A stretch of 13,958 nt of DNA, taken from the NCBI GenBank assembly GCA_947176055.1, contig CAMWPE010000035.1, positions 1 to 13,958 on the forward strand, read 5' to 3'. Every line of letters begins with the position of its first letter. Positions within the stretch are counted from its first letter, which is position 1. The notes below the pieces were generated by a model. The model was not told the DNA's origin and did not search any database. It saw nothing but the letters and a program-made list of their open reading frames with translations. Below are positions 6,794-13,958 of this stretch, piece after piece. This DNA is from an uncultured Desulfovibrio sp. Lineage in GTDB: Bacteria > Desulfobacterota > Desulfovibrionia > Desulfovibrionales > Desulfovibrionaceae. The position numbers and the translations under genes were made by a program.

Positions 6794-9700
6794 ATGCCTA
6801 CGACGCTAGTGCCCGGTCAAAATTGCGGTCTGAATGCGACGCGCGTCGAAGCGCGGGGAAGCGCCGGCGCCAGCGTCGATTTTTGCGCATTCCTGCTGAC
6901 AGCGGACGGCAAAGCGCGAGGGGACGCGGATTTTATTTTTTACGGTCAACCGCGAAATTCCTGCGTCGAGCTTACCGAAACCGCCAACGCCGCCCAGTTT
7001 GACATGGACCTGGATTCAGTTCCGGCCGACGTTGAGAGAATAGCGATCTGCGTTTCCGCCGATCAACCAATTAATGAATCTTTCGCGCCGTTAACCCTTA
7101 CAATTGGCACGGGCGACGAGGAGCTTGTCTGTAATGTCGATACAGAGAGCCGCGTGGAGAAAGTCCTGATTCTGGGCCAGTTTTACAGGCGCAATGGGCA
7201 ATGGAAATTCCGGTTTGTGGAGCAAGGTTTCAAAGGCGGCCTTCGCGCCCTGGTCGAATATTACGGTCTCGAGGTTGAGGATGAAGACGCCGCGCCTCCG
7301 CACCCGGCTCCGAAGCCGCCCGTTACGGCGCTCAAGATTTTTTTCAGCTACGGCCATGACGACAACGCCGTTCTGGTGGAAAAAATCAAGGCCGATCTTG
7401 AGAAACGGAATCCGGACTGGGATATCTGGTTTGACAAGAACAATATCCGCGCCGGCGAGGACTGGCGCTCCTCAATTTATAAGGGCATTAGCGAATCGGA
7501 CATCGTGGTCGCCTGGCTCTCCAGCCATTCCGTGCGCGTTCCCGGCGTCTGCCTGGACGAGTTGCGCATCGCCGCGAGCGAGCCAAGACATTTTCTCGCG
7601 TCCGTGCTTTTGGAATCTTCCGAAACCGTGGCCCCCCCCTTGTCCATCTCGCATATCCAGTATCTGGATTTGAGTCAGTGGAAACTGAAACGCGACAATG
7701 ATCAGGCCCGCTTCGATTCCTGGCTGGCGGGTCATGTGGCCAGTCTGGAAAAGATCCTCGCGGGTCATTCTTCCTTTTCCGGCGATATAGAAAAATTGAA
7801 AGAGGCTCTCAAGATCGCCAAATACGGGCGGAGCCAGCAAGACCGGCTGCTGGGCCTCCTGCGCGACGGTTTTGTCGGCCGCGAATGGCTCTTCGAGGAA
7901 ATTGAGAAGTGGCTTGCCGAGCCTGACGGCCGGAATGTATTTTGCGTTACCGGCGAGCCGGGGGTGGGCAAAAGCGCCCTGGTCGCCCAGCTCGCGTCGC
8001 AAAACAAGATCCAGGTGGCGGGAGTTTATTTTTGCGAAGCCGGAAGCGCGCTGGATGATCCCAAAACCGTGCTGGTGTCCCTGGCCTATCAGTTGGGCAC
8101 GCGCCTTCCGTCCTATCGCAACTATCTCCTCGCCAATAAATTTGATCCGGACCAGATGCAGACCGCGGAGGCTTTCCGCAAATTCATTACCGAGCCGGCC
8201 GTGTTCGGCATTGACGGCGGTCAACAACGCTATCTTCTGATAATCGACGCGTTGGACGAGGCCGCGGAAGAGCTATCCATGTTTATAGCCGACCGGCAAA
8301 AGGAGCTGCCGCCCTGGCTCTATCTCCTGGTTACTTCCCGTCCCAACGAGGCGCATATCAAGCCGCATCTGGCCGCGCTCAACCCCCGTGTCCTCTCCGC
8401 TACCGATAGCCGGAATGAGGAAGACACGAGAAAATTCGCGGAGCGGATCGTCGCGGAGAGCGGACTTGAAGCTGGAGATAGAAAAAAGGTTGTCGAGAGC
8501 ATGAACGCCTCGGCGCAAGGCAATTTCCGCTATCTGGCCTTTATCCGCGACATGATCAAGGCCGGATCCCTCGATCCGCGCGATTTTTTGCAAGCGGATA
8601 TCTTCCCCTCCGGCCTTGGCAGCCTGTATCAGCGCTATATGCGGCAAGCTTTCCCGGACCGGGAGAGCTTTGAGAAAGCGGCCAGGGTAATTTTGAGCAT
8701 TCTGGCCGGTCTGGGCTCATCGGCGATTAACCTGAAGCTCCTTGGTTCCATCCTCAAGGCCCAGTACGGACTCTCCGAAAGCGACATTCGCGACGCCCTC
8801 GTCCGGCTGGGAAGTTTAATCAAATTCGGCGGCGCTGGGGAAGATCGGACTGTAAGCCTTTATCACAAGTCTGTGGGCGACTGGTTGCTTGGCGACATGA
8901 ACGCCGCCTATACTTTGGATGTGGAAGAAGCCCAGAACCGCGTTGTCAAACAGCTCTGGAGCAGATTCATGCTCGACGCGGAAAAGGACAAGGAGGACGA
9001 AGGCGACCGCGTCGCCAATTTCACTGACAATATCGCCCCCGCTTTTCTCAAGATTCTGTTCAACCGCCTCTTCCCGGGCGACGGAATGCACCCGCGACGG
9101 CTCGACAATCCCGATCCGGATTTTCTCAAGGACGCGGGCATAACGAAAAAGAGTTTTGAAAAATACGCGGACGATTTTCCGGATCCAGTCAATGACGACG
9201 AGGCAACCCGCTACGCCGACGCGATCATCTTTTATCTGAACAGGCATTTTTTTGGCAAAACAAGTCCGGAGGCCGCTGGGAGCGCCTGGCGCGCGAAATC
9301 GGCTTTCCCGACCGATTCCTTTCCGGACTGGAATGTCAGTTTTTACAAGTCCTATCTGGAAGAAATAGAAGATTCCCCCGGCAAGACCTCCCGGGAATAT
9401 CTTTCCGCGCTCGAAGATTTGGCCGCCGTTTACCGCGATCATCCCGACGTCAGGATGAGAGAGCGGAGAAGACCGTTGCTGAACGGGCATCTGGAAGCTG
9501 CAAAAGACACTTATAAAAAGAACAAAACTAATCTTGCCCAGTTTTACCGGATACTCGCCAACCTTTACGCCGAAGACAATCTTTACGACGAGGCCGCGGA
9601 ACTATTCGCGAAGGGTCTCAAGCGCGCCAGAAAGGATTTTAAGGATTTCATCGCGGATTTGCCCAAAGCGAAGTTCAATGCGGCGGTCAAGATTTTTGAG

Positions 9701-10993
9701 GATGGCGTTGATATCGATGAACTGACAAACCGGCAGAGGGAAACCGGGGAGAAACTGGCGGAGTCCGACGCTGTGTCTACGCTCGCGGGAGTTTACAGGG
9801 ACTATATCAAAGCTACGCGCTACAGGGATCCGGACAAGGCCTGGAAGTTATTCGAAGACGGCAGGGTATATCTCGCATGGGCCGGAATAAGCGATCATGA
9901 TTTTGATCCCGAATTTTCCGCCTACGGCCTCGATGACATCGAGGACGATCTTTTGCTCCGGACGAACAATTACGAGACGATAATCGAATATTACGAAAAG
10001 GAGCTGGAAGAAAACGGATCGGAGCTGGAGCCGGAAGATAAAGTAGGGATTTATAAAAAGCTGGCTTCAGCCTACGCCGCCGCGAGTAACATGGAAGAGG
10101 AGTCCGGTTACGGGGAAAAGCTGATCGCCATGCGACGGGCCATACTCGCGGAATGCGAGACCCATCCTGCCGATATCGAAGCTCTGAATGAGGCGCTGAC
10201 GAATCTGGCGGAGGCCCTTATCGATAACGGCCAGGAGGACGAAGGCAAAGCTATCGCGCGCCGGGCCCTCGAGCTGGAATTGACGGACGCTGAAAAATTC
10301 GCGTCATTCTATTCTCTGACTTTGGGTTTGCTCGAGGGCTTCTCGGAGGACGACCAGGATAGCAGGCAAGCCGCGGCGGCCAGTATCTCCGCCTTTCTCG
10401 ATGAACGCGAGCGGGCTTTGGGGATCGAGGATCCCGTTCTCTATCAAATCTACAGGAATTTTCTGCTCGTCAATAAAATTTTAAAATATGATCTCGTCCA
10501 GGTCGCGGAAAAGGCGATCGCTTTGGCGGAAAGACATTTCGGCAAAGATTCCGAGGAATACGCGAGCGCGTCCCTGACTCTGGCCTTTCAGCTGTGGATC
10601 AATGAGAGGGACGCGGAGCGCGCGCTGGAGCTGGCCCAGGCCGGCGTCAGAAGCCTAAAGGTATTTCGCGTCTGGCGCGGTAGCCTGGAGATTGAAAATG
10701 ATATTCTTGTCGCGGCCTTGCTTTATAGGCTGGGACGTTTTGACGAGTGCATTAAATCTTACGAGGCCATAGAGAAAGAAATCTACGCGGATTACGAGGG
10801 AGATGACGAGAATGCTCCGTCGGTCTGGATGGTCTTTCCCGCCTGGAAGAGCGCCGGTCTGGCTTACTTGCGGACCGGGAACAAGAAAAAGGCGAAGGAA
10901 ACGCTGGAAAAGGCGCTGGAGCTGGCCGAAAACTACGACTATGGCATTGACGAGGAACTGGAAAAGGCATGGAAGACGCTGAAGCTCAAATAA
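6794..10993 (+). CDS. TerD-TIR-NACHT(STAND)-TPR fusion protein, predicted immune receptor
   Basis: A 1399-residue cytoplasmic multidomain protein. Residues 1-160 are a TerD domain: VDFCAFL at 28-34, GDADFIFY at 43-50, VPADVERIAICVS at 76-88, and GQFYRRNGQWKFR at 128-140. A proline-rich linker (166-177) leads to a TIR domain at about 179-300: LKIFFSYGHDD at 180, NIRAGEDW, DIVVAWLSSHS, and CLDEL with E256 as the likely NADase glutamate. FVGRE (360-364) opens a NACHT/STAND NTPase with Walker A GEPGVGKS (387-394, K393), Walker B LLIIDALDEA (481-490) and LLVTSRP (511-517). A winged-helix region with LYHKSVGDWLLGD follows. From about 915 to 1390 there are helical TPR-like repeats (FYRILANLYAEDNLYDEAAE; AGLAYLRTGNKKKAKETLEK). 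Start ATG has AAAGGAG 6 bases before it. The gene overlaps the SLOG-SLATT gene by 25 bp. The inferred role is sensing through TPR/TerD, ATP-driven assembly and NAD+ cleavage. Confidence 0.9.
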   Translation: MPTTLVPGQNCGLNATRVEARGSAGASVDFCAFLLTADGKARGDADFIFYGQPRNSCVELTETANAAQFDMDLDSVPADVERIAICVSADQPINESFAPLTLTIGTGDEELVCNVDTESRVEKVLILGQFYRRNGQWKFRFVEQGFKGGLRALVEYYGLEVEDEDAAPPHPAPKPPVTALKIFFSYGHDDNAVLVEKIKADLEKRNPDWDIWFDKNNIRAGEDWRSSIYKGISESDIVVAWLSSHSVRVPGVCLDELRIAASEPRHFLASVLLESSETVAPPLSISHIQYLDLSQWKLKRDNDQARFDSWLAGHVASLEKILAGHSSFSGDIEKLKEALKIAKYGRSQQDRLLGLLRDGFVGREWLFEEIEKWLAEPDGRNVFCVTGEPGVGKSALVAQLASQNKIQVAGVYFCEAGSALDDPKTVLVSLAYQLGTRLPSYRNYLLANKFDPDQMQTAEAFRKFITEPAVFGIDGGQQRYLLIIDALDEAAEELSMFIADRQKELPPWLYLLVTSRPNEAHIKPHLAALNPRVLSATDSRNEEDTRKFAERIVAESGLEAGDRKKVVESMNASAQGNFRYLAFIRDMIKAGSLDPRDFLQADIFPSGLGSLYQRYMRQAFPDRESFEKAARVILSILAGLGSSAINLKLLGSILKAQYGLSESDIRDALVRLGSLIKFGGAGEDRTVSLYHKSVGDWLLGDMNAAYTLDVEEAQNRVVKQLWSRFMLDAEKDKEDEGDRVANFTDNIAPAFLKILFNRLFPGDGMHPRRLDNPDPDFLKDAGITKKSFEKYADDFPDPVNDDEATRYADAIIFYLNRHFFGKTSPEAAGSAWRAKSAFPTDSFPDWNVSFYKSYLEEIEDSPGKTSREYLSALEDLAAVYRDHPDVRMRERRRPLLNGHLEAAKDTYKKNKTNLAQFYRILANLYAEDNLYDEAAELFAKGLKRARKDFKDFIADLPKAKFNAAVKIFEDGVDIDELTNRQRETGEKLAESDAVSTLAGVYRDYIKATRYRDPDKAWKLFEDGRVYLAWAGISDHDFDPEFSAYGLDDIEDDLLLRTNNYETIIEYYEKELEENGSELEPEDKVGIYKKLASAYAAASNMEEESGYGEKLIAMRRAILAECETHPADIEALNEALTNLAEALIDNGQEDEGKAIARRALELELTDAEKFASFYSLTLGLLEGFSEDDQDSRQAAAASISAFLDERERALGIEDPVLYQIYRNFLLVNKILKYDLVQVAEKAIALAERHFGKDSEEYASASLTLAFQLWINERDAERALELAQAGVRSLKVFRVWRGSLEIENDILVAALLYRLGRFDECIKSYEAIEKEIYADYEGDDENAPSVWMVFPAWKSAGLAYLRTGNKKKAKETLEKALELAENYDYGIDEELEKAWKTLKLK

Positions 10994-12777
10994 CGCGCGC
11001 CTTTTTGCCGGCCTTCGCGCTGACGGTCGGCGTAACCGGTCATAGACGCCCGCCGCCGGAGCGGCTTGAGCGAATCGAGGCGGAGCTTGGTCGGATCTTC
11101 GCCGAAATTCGCTCCGCTGCCGGGGAGATTTCGGCGGGGGGAGCGGAGTTCGGCGTTTTCGGGGATGAACCCGTATTGCGGCTCGCGTCCTGTCTTTCCG
11201 AAGGCGCGGACCGGCTGGCCGCGAAAAAGGCGCTCGAGGCCGGTTACAGGCTGCAGGCTTTTTTGCCATTTCCGGTCGAAAGCCCGGTCAACGCCATGGA
11301 TCTGGCGGACCCGGATCGGGAGACATCGAGGGCGGAGCTGAAAGCGTTTTGCGCCCGCGCCGAAAGCGCTGTCGAATTCTCGCCGCGCCCTTCCGCGAAT
11401 CTCGAAGTCCTGGGCATTGACTTCGATCCGTTGGGCGAGGACGACTTTGCCCGCGTTTTTCGCCAGGACGCTTACCTCGAAGCCAGTCTGGCCATGCTTG
11501 GTCAGAGCGATATTCTTGTCGCCATCTGGAATGGGAAATCCCAGACGGCGCCCGGGGGCACTTACGACACTGTCTTGCGCGCCCTGAACGCCGGCGTTCC
11601 CGTCTGCGTAATCGACGCGGGCGCCGACCGGCCAGTCCGCGTATTGAGCTGTCGCGAAGATCTTTTCGCTCCGGATTGCAAGCCGGCCACCGTCCGGGAG
11701 GTTATATTAAAAAAATGGGGCCTGTCCGGGACCAAAACAGGGCGCGAGCTTCTGGCCGTAAAGAATGATTTGATCCGGAATACGCGGAAGGACTTGCCGC
11801 CGTTGGCCAACGCCTGGAACTGGTTCCAGAATCTTGTCGTCCGGGAAAAATTGCGGAATGTGGACGGAGGACCATATCGCGAGGAGACGCGCGCGGATTT
11901 CCAGATTTTTGATCGCATGGCCAACAATTATGCCGCGCGCTATCGCTCTTCGTTCCTTGGGCTTGCTTTAATGAGTCTTTTGGCTGTGCTTTTCGGAGCC
12001 GTAACGGTCTTCGCTCCATCCGGAGCCTGGCGACATCCTCTTCTCCTGCTCTTCGCTGTCTGTGAAACCGCCTTTCTGGCCTTCTCCCTTCTAAATATGC
12101 GCAGGGCCAGAAAAGCGGGGTGGCTGGAAAAACTGACGACTTACCGCTATATCGCCGAAGTCCTGCGTTGCGACACAATTACCGCCAGTCTCGGTCTCGT
12201 CTGTCCGCGGGGGGAGAGCGGCGAGTCTCTTTATACGCAAGACGCGCGTACAAGCTGGAGCGAGTACTATTTGCGGAATGCGATTCGGGCCTTCGGGTTA
12301 GCCTCGATCAATTATGGAGACGAGGCTGATCTGGAGAGCCGTTTCGCGGACATCGGATCCTACCTCATTTATTCCCAGGCCTGCTATCATAAGCGCAACA
12401 ACCTGAAGAGCGGTCTGGTAGCCAATTCCCTGGAGATGATCGGCCAAGGCCTCTTTTATCTCTCCCTGCTTGTAATCGGCGGTCGCTTCGCGACCACGCT
12501 GATTTTTGACATGTCGATGTTTGATCCGGCTATCAGTTTTGTCAGTACGCTCGCGCCGGCGGCGGCCGCGTCCGCGCAGGGGATAGTCCAGACGGCGGAG
12601 CTCAGACGCCTTGCTATCCGCTCGCATAACATTTATGTCAGCTTCGCGCTGGCCTATGAGAAATTCCAGGGGACGAAGGACGCGGACGTCAGGCGCGAAA
12701 TCGCCATGAGCGTAATCGCCTTGATGATCAGGGATGTGAGCGACTGGAAAGATCAGTATAATTTGAGCGCGATGTGA
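10969..12777 (+). CDS. SLOG-SLATT membrane protein, predicted pore effector
   Basis: A 602-residue protein. Residues 18-230 form a SLOG (LOG/DprA-like Rossmann) domain: LTVGVTGHR (18-26), CLSEGADRLAAK (75-86), LQAFLPFP (95-102), SDILVAIWNGK (180-190) and ALNAGVPVCVIDAG. Such domains bind nucleotide-derived ligands. From about residue 310 the protein resembles SLATT membrane domains. Two helices (about 328-350 and 356-378) are followed by YRYIAEVLR (392-400), then further hydrophobic segments at about 488-508 and 515-530. SLATT domains are predicted to be pore-forming effectors paired with nucleotide-signal enzymes. The ATG lies inside the end of the receptor gene, with GGAACTGGAAAAGG just before it, so translation is probably coupled. 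The inferred role is binding a TIR-made product and permeabilising the membrane. Domain calls are fairly firm, function is inferred. Confidence 0.85.
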   Translation: MEDAEAQITRAFLPAFALTVGVTGHRRPPPERLERIEAELGRIFAEIRSAAGEISAGGAEFGVFGDEPVLRLASCLSEGADRLAAKKALEAGYRLQAFLPFPVESPVNAMDLADPDRETSRAELKAFCARAESAVEFSPRPSANLEVLGIDFDPLGEDDFARVFRQDAYLEASLAMLGQSDILVAIWNGKSQTAPGGTYDTVLRALNAGVPVCVIDAGADRPVRVLSCREDLFAPDCKPATVREVILKKWGLSGTKTGRELLAVKNDLIRNTRKDLPPLANAWNWFQNLVVREKLRNVDGGPYREETRADFQIFDRMANNYAARYRSSFLGLALMSLLAVLFGAVTVFAPSGAWRHPLLLLFAVCETAFLAFSLLNMRRARKAGWLEKLTTYRYIAEVLRCDTITASLGLVCPRGESGESLYTQDARTSWSEYYLRNAIRAFGLASINYGDEADLESRFADIGSYLIYSQACYHKRNNLKSGLVANSLEMIGQGLFYLSLLVIGGRFATTLIFDMSMFDPAISFVSTLAPAAAASAQGIVQTAELRRLAIRSHNIYVSFALAYEKFQGTKDADVRREIAMSVIALMIRDVSDWKDQYNLSAM

Positions 12778-12843
12778 GGAGAGGCGTCGGGCGAGCGTCA
12801 GGCCTGAATTGAAAAGCGGAACAGATCCGGTCGGCTCCCCTTT

Positions 12844-13958
12844 TTACTCTATTTCAAATTTGATATCCGGTCTGTCCTTCAGCCATGCCGGAGGCTCTTT
12901 TATCCCGCAAGAAGCGCAACGTATATATTTAAGAGCGGGGATTAATGCGAGGGTTTCGGGCAGGGAGGTTAAAGCTGTCGCGCCCCAGATATTCAGTCTT
13001 CGCAGTTTTTGCAGTTTATCGATATTTGCGGGAAGGAAGCTGAAATTAGAGCTCAACCCGAGTTCTTCAAGATGTGTTAATTCTGTTAGAAAATGTGTGC
13101 CGGTAAGAATTCCTCCGTGAATATAAAGCTTCTCCAAGCTCGATAGATTAGTTAATGGCTCCAAATCTTTTCTATCAAAAGGTTTTTTCGCGCTAGTCTT
13201 ATAAAATTTCCCCCTGAATAAGAAGGCGTCCCCTAATAGATAATTCAATTCTTTAAGGGAATGACATTGAGTGAGCGGCGCAAATGGATAATTTACGCCA
13301 AGCCATTCAAGGCGGGTAAGTTGATAATGCGTCAAATTTATATGTTGAATATCGGTTTCTCTTATATCTAATACCCTTAATTTATTTAAATTTATTATAC
13401 TCTCAGGAAGTAGCGAGAGGTTGACCAGGCCGAAAAGTTTAAGTTCTTCAAGGTTGGTCAGTTCCCCTATTGTAGTTGGTATACTATCCAGTTGTATAGT
13501 CCATACGTCGCTATCGTCATTACTTAAGGTTAGTTTCTTTAAATTTTTTAAATACTTAATGGACTCAGGCAAAGCCGACATTTCCACATTCGTAGATAAA
13601 TCGAGCTCTTCCAGGCATTCAAGTTGACCCAAAGATTCCGGAAAAATAAAAGAGTATTCTTTCTCTGAATCAATGGGGAGATCCCCCGGAGGCACCATTT
13701 TAGTAAAAGCCAGCTTTTTTAATAAGGGTAGTTTGGCTAAAGTCGCGATTGCTTTATCATCAATATAAATTCCGGAATCGTATGAAAATGACCCCAGAGA
13801 TGATAATTGACCAATAACCTCCGAGAATTTCTCGAAGTCGCTATAGCCAAGTCGCAAATCTTTTAATCTTTTTAAATTTTTCCAATTATCGGGAATCTGG
13901 ATTAACTCGTCATCAAGTTCAAGGTCAAGTCTAGGCTCTGTCGGCACTATAGGAACAG
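12844..13958 (-). CDS. Leucine-rich-repeat protein, 5' end possibly outside the window
   Basis: The frame runs from the window edge to a TAA at 12844. The first start codon is GTG 13947 (MPTEPRLDLELDD, 367 residues), but it has no visible ribosome site and the frame stays open to the edge, so the true start may lie outside. The protein is almost entirely leucine-rich repeats of about 23 residues of the bacterial LPxxIxxLxxLxxLxL type: ESLGQLECLEELDLS, ALPESIKYLKNLKKLTLS, TTIGELTNLEELKLFG, SLLPESIINLNKLRVLDI, SLPETLALIPALKYIRC. It has no signal peptide, transmembrane helix or catalytic domain, so it is probably a cytoplasmic binding protein. It converges on the SLOG-SLATT gene with a 66-bp gap. 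Composition is clearly AT-richer (high thirties to about 40% GC by eye) than the neighbours, suggesting separate acquisition. Confidence 0.85.
   Translation of the reverse strand, partial: VPIVPTEPRLDLELDDELIQIPDNWKNLKRLKDLRLGYSDFEKFSEVIGQLSSLGSFSYDSGIYIDDKAIATLAKLPLLKKLAFTKMVPPGDLPIDSEKEYSFIFPESLGQLECLEELDLSTNVEMSALPESIKYLKNLKKLTLSNDDSDVWTIQLDSIPTTIGELTNLEELKLFGLVNLSLLPESIINLNKLRVLDIRETDIQHINLTHYQLTRLEWLGVNYPFAPLTQCHSLKELNYLLGDAFLFRGKFYKTSAKKPFDRKDLEPLTNLSSLEKLYIHGGILTGTHFLTELTHLEELGLSSNFSFLPANIDKLQKLRRLNIWGATALTSLPETLALIPALKYIRCASCGIKEPPAWLKDRPDIKFEIE
13931..13958. repeat. Right copy of the 28-bp inverted repeat
   Basis: This is the exact reverse complement of bases 27-54 and ends at the last base of the window, so its outer limit is unknown. 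It contains the GTG at 13947 and the first codons (V-P-T-E-P) of the leucine-rich-repeat frame. Confidence 0.9.

Noticed and set aside
6794..7273. Tellurite-resistance locus based on the TerD domain
   Set aside because: No terA, terB, terC, terE or terZ gene is present and the TerD domain is part of a TIR-NACHT protein, so resistance is not supported.
7472..8227. Long minus-strand frame (251 codons) inside the receptor gene
   Set aside because: It is an antisense shadow of the TIR and NACHT coding region, which has clear motifs on the plus strand.
12798..12807. TCAGGCCTGA palindrome between the SLOG-SLATT and LRR genes as a terminator
   Set aside because: A 10-bp palindrome with no loop and no following T tract; too short to call.
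27..13958. Whole window as one classical transposon bounded by terminal inverted repeats
   Set aside because: No transposase, integrase or resolvase is encoded, the contents are mixed chromosomal genes on both strands, and the outer flanks are not visible.

Overview
This is a stretch of bacterial chromosome, or a metagenome-derived contig of one. It has densely packed genes on both strands, Shine-Dalgarno sites, ATG/GTG/TTG starts and a mid-range GC content (low to mid fifties by eye over most of it). The families present (TetR, CstA, CDF, ArsR/ArsP-type permease, DUF486, TerD, SLOG/SLATT) do not fix a taxon, and there is no rRNA, tRNA or ribosomal protein gene to place it. The last 1.1 kb is clearly AT-richer than the rest.

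Left part (1-6311): a housekeeping and metal-handling neighbourhood in partial decay. A TetR regulator has a 22-bp palindrome just before its ribosome binding site. It is followed by a convergent carbon-starvation/pyruvate transporter gene (CstA family) carrying about five frame lesions, an intact CDF-family divalent-cation exporter, and a convergent ArsP_1-family (DUF318) permease gene broken by two frameshifts and an in-frame TAG. The regulator of that permease, an ArsR-type repressor with a CVCEL metal-site motif, is intact, and the same about 24-bp palindromic motif lies in front of both genes. A small DUF486 membrane protein ends this part. Two wrecked transporters beside several intact genes, including a 4.2-kb open frame, point to real pseudogenes rather than random sequencing error, although some of the lesions are homopolymer indels.

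Central part (about 6378-12777): the most interesting locus. After one or two small unrecognised ORFs come two same-strand genes that overlap by 25 bp. The first encodes a 1399-residue protein with the order TerD - proline linker - TIR - NACHT/STAND NTPase - TPR-like repeats. The second encodes a 602-residue SLOG-SLATT protein, a nucleotide-ligand-binding Rossmann-like domain followed by transmembrane helices. By analogy with Thoeris, where a TIR enzyme makes an NAD-derived signal that a SLOG-containing effector senses, I infer a two-gene immune or abortive-infection system. In this model the STAND protein senses a trigger, oligomerises and activates the TIR NADase, and the product opens a membrane pore built by the SLATT protein. 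A TerD domain at the front of such a receptor is unusual.

Right end (12844-13958): a convergent, AT-rich leucine-rich-repeat protein gene whose 5' end runs into the window edge. A 28-bp perfect inverted repeat joins the two extremities of the window (27-54 and 13931-13958), so the whole segment lies between two inverted copies of some repeated sequence.
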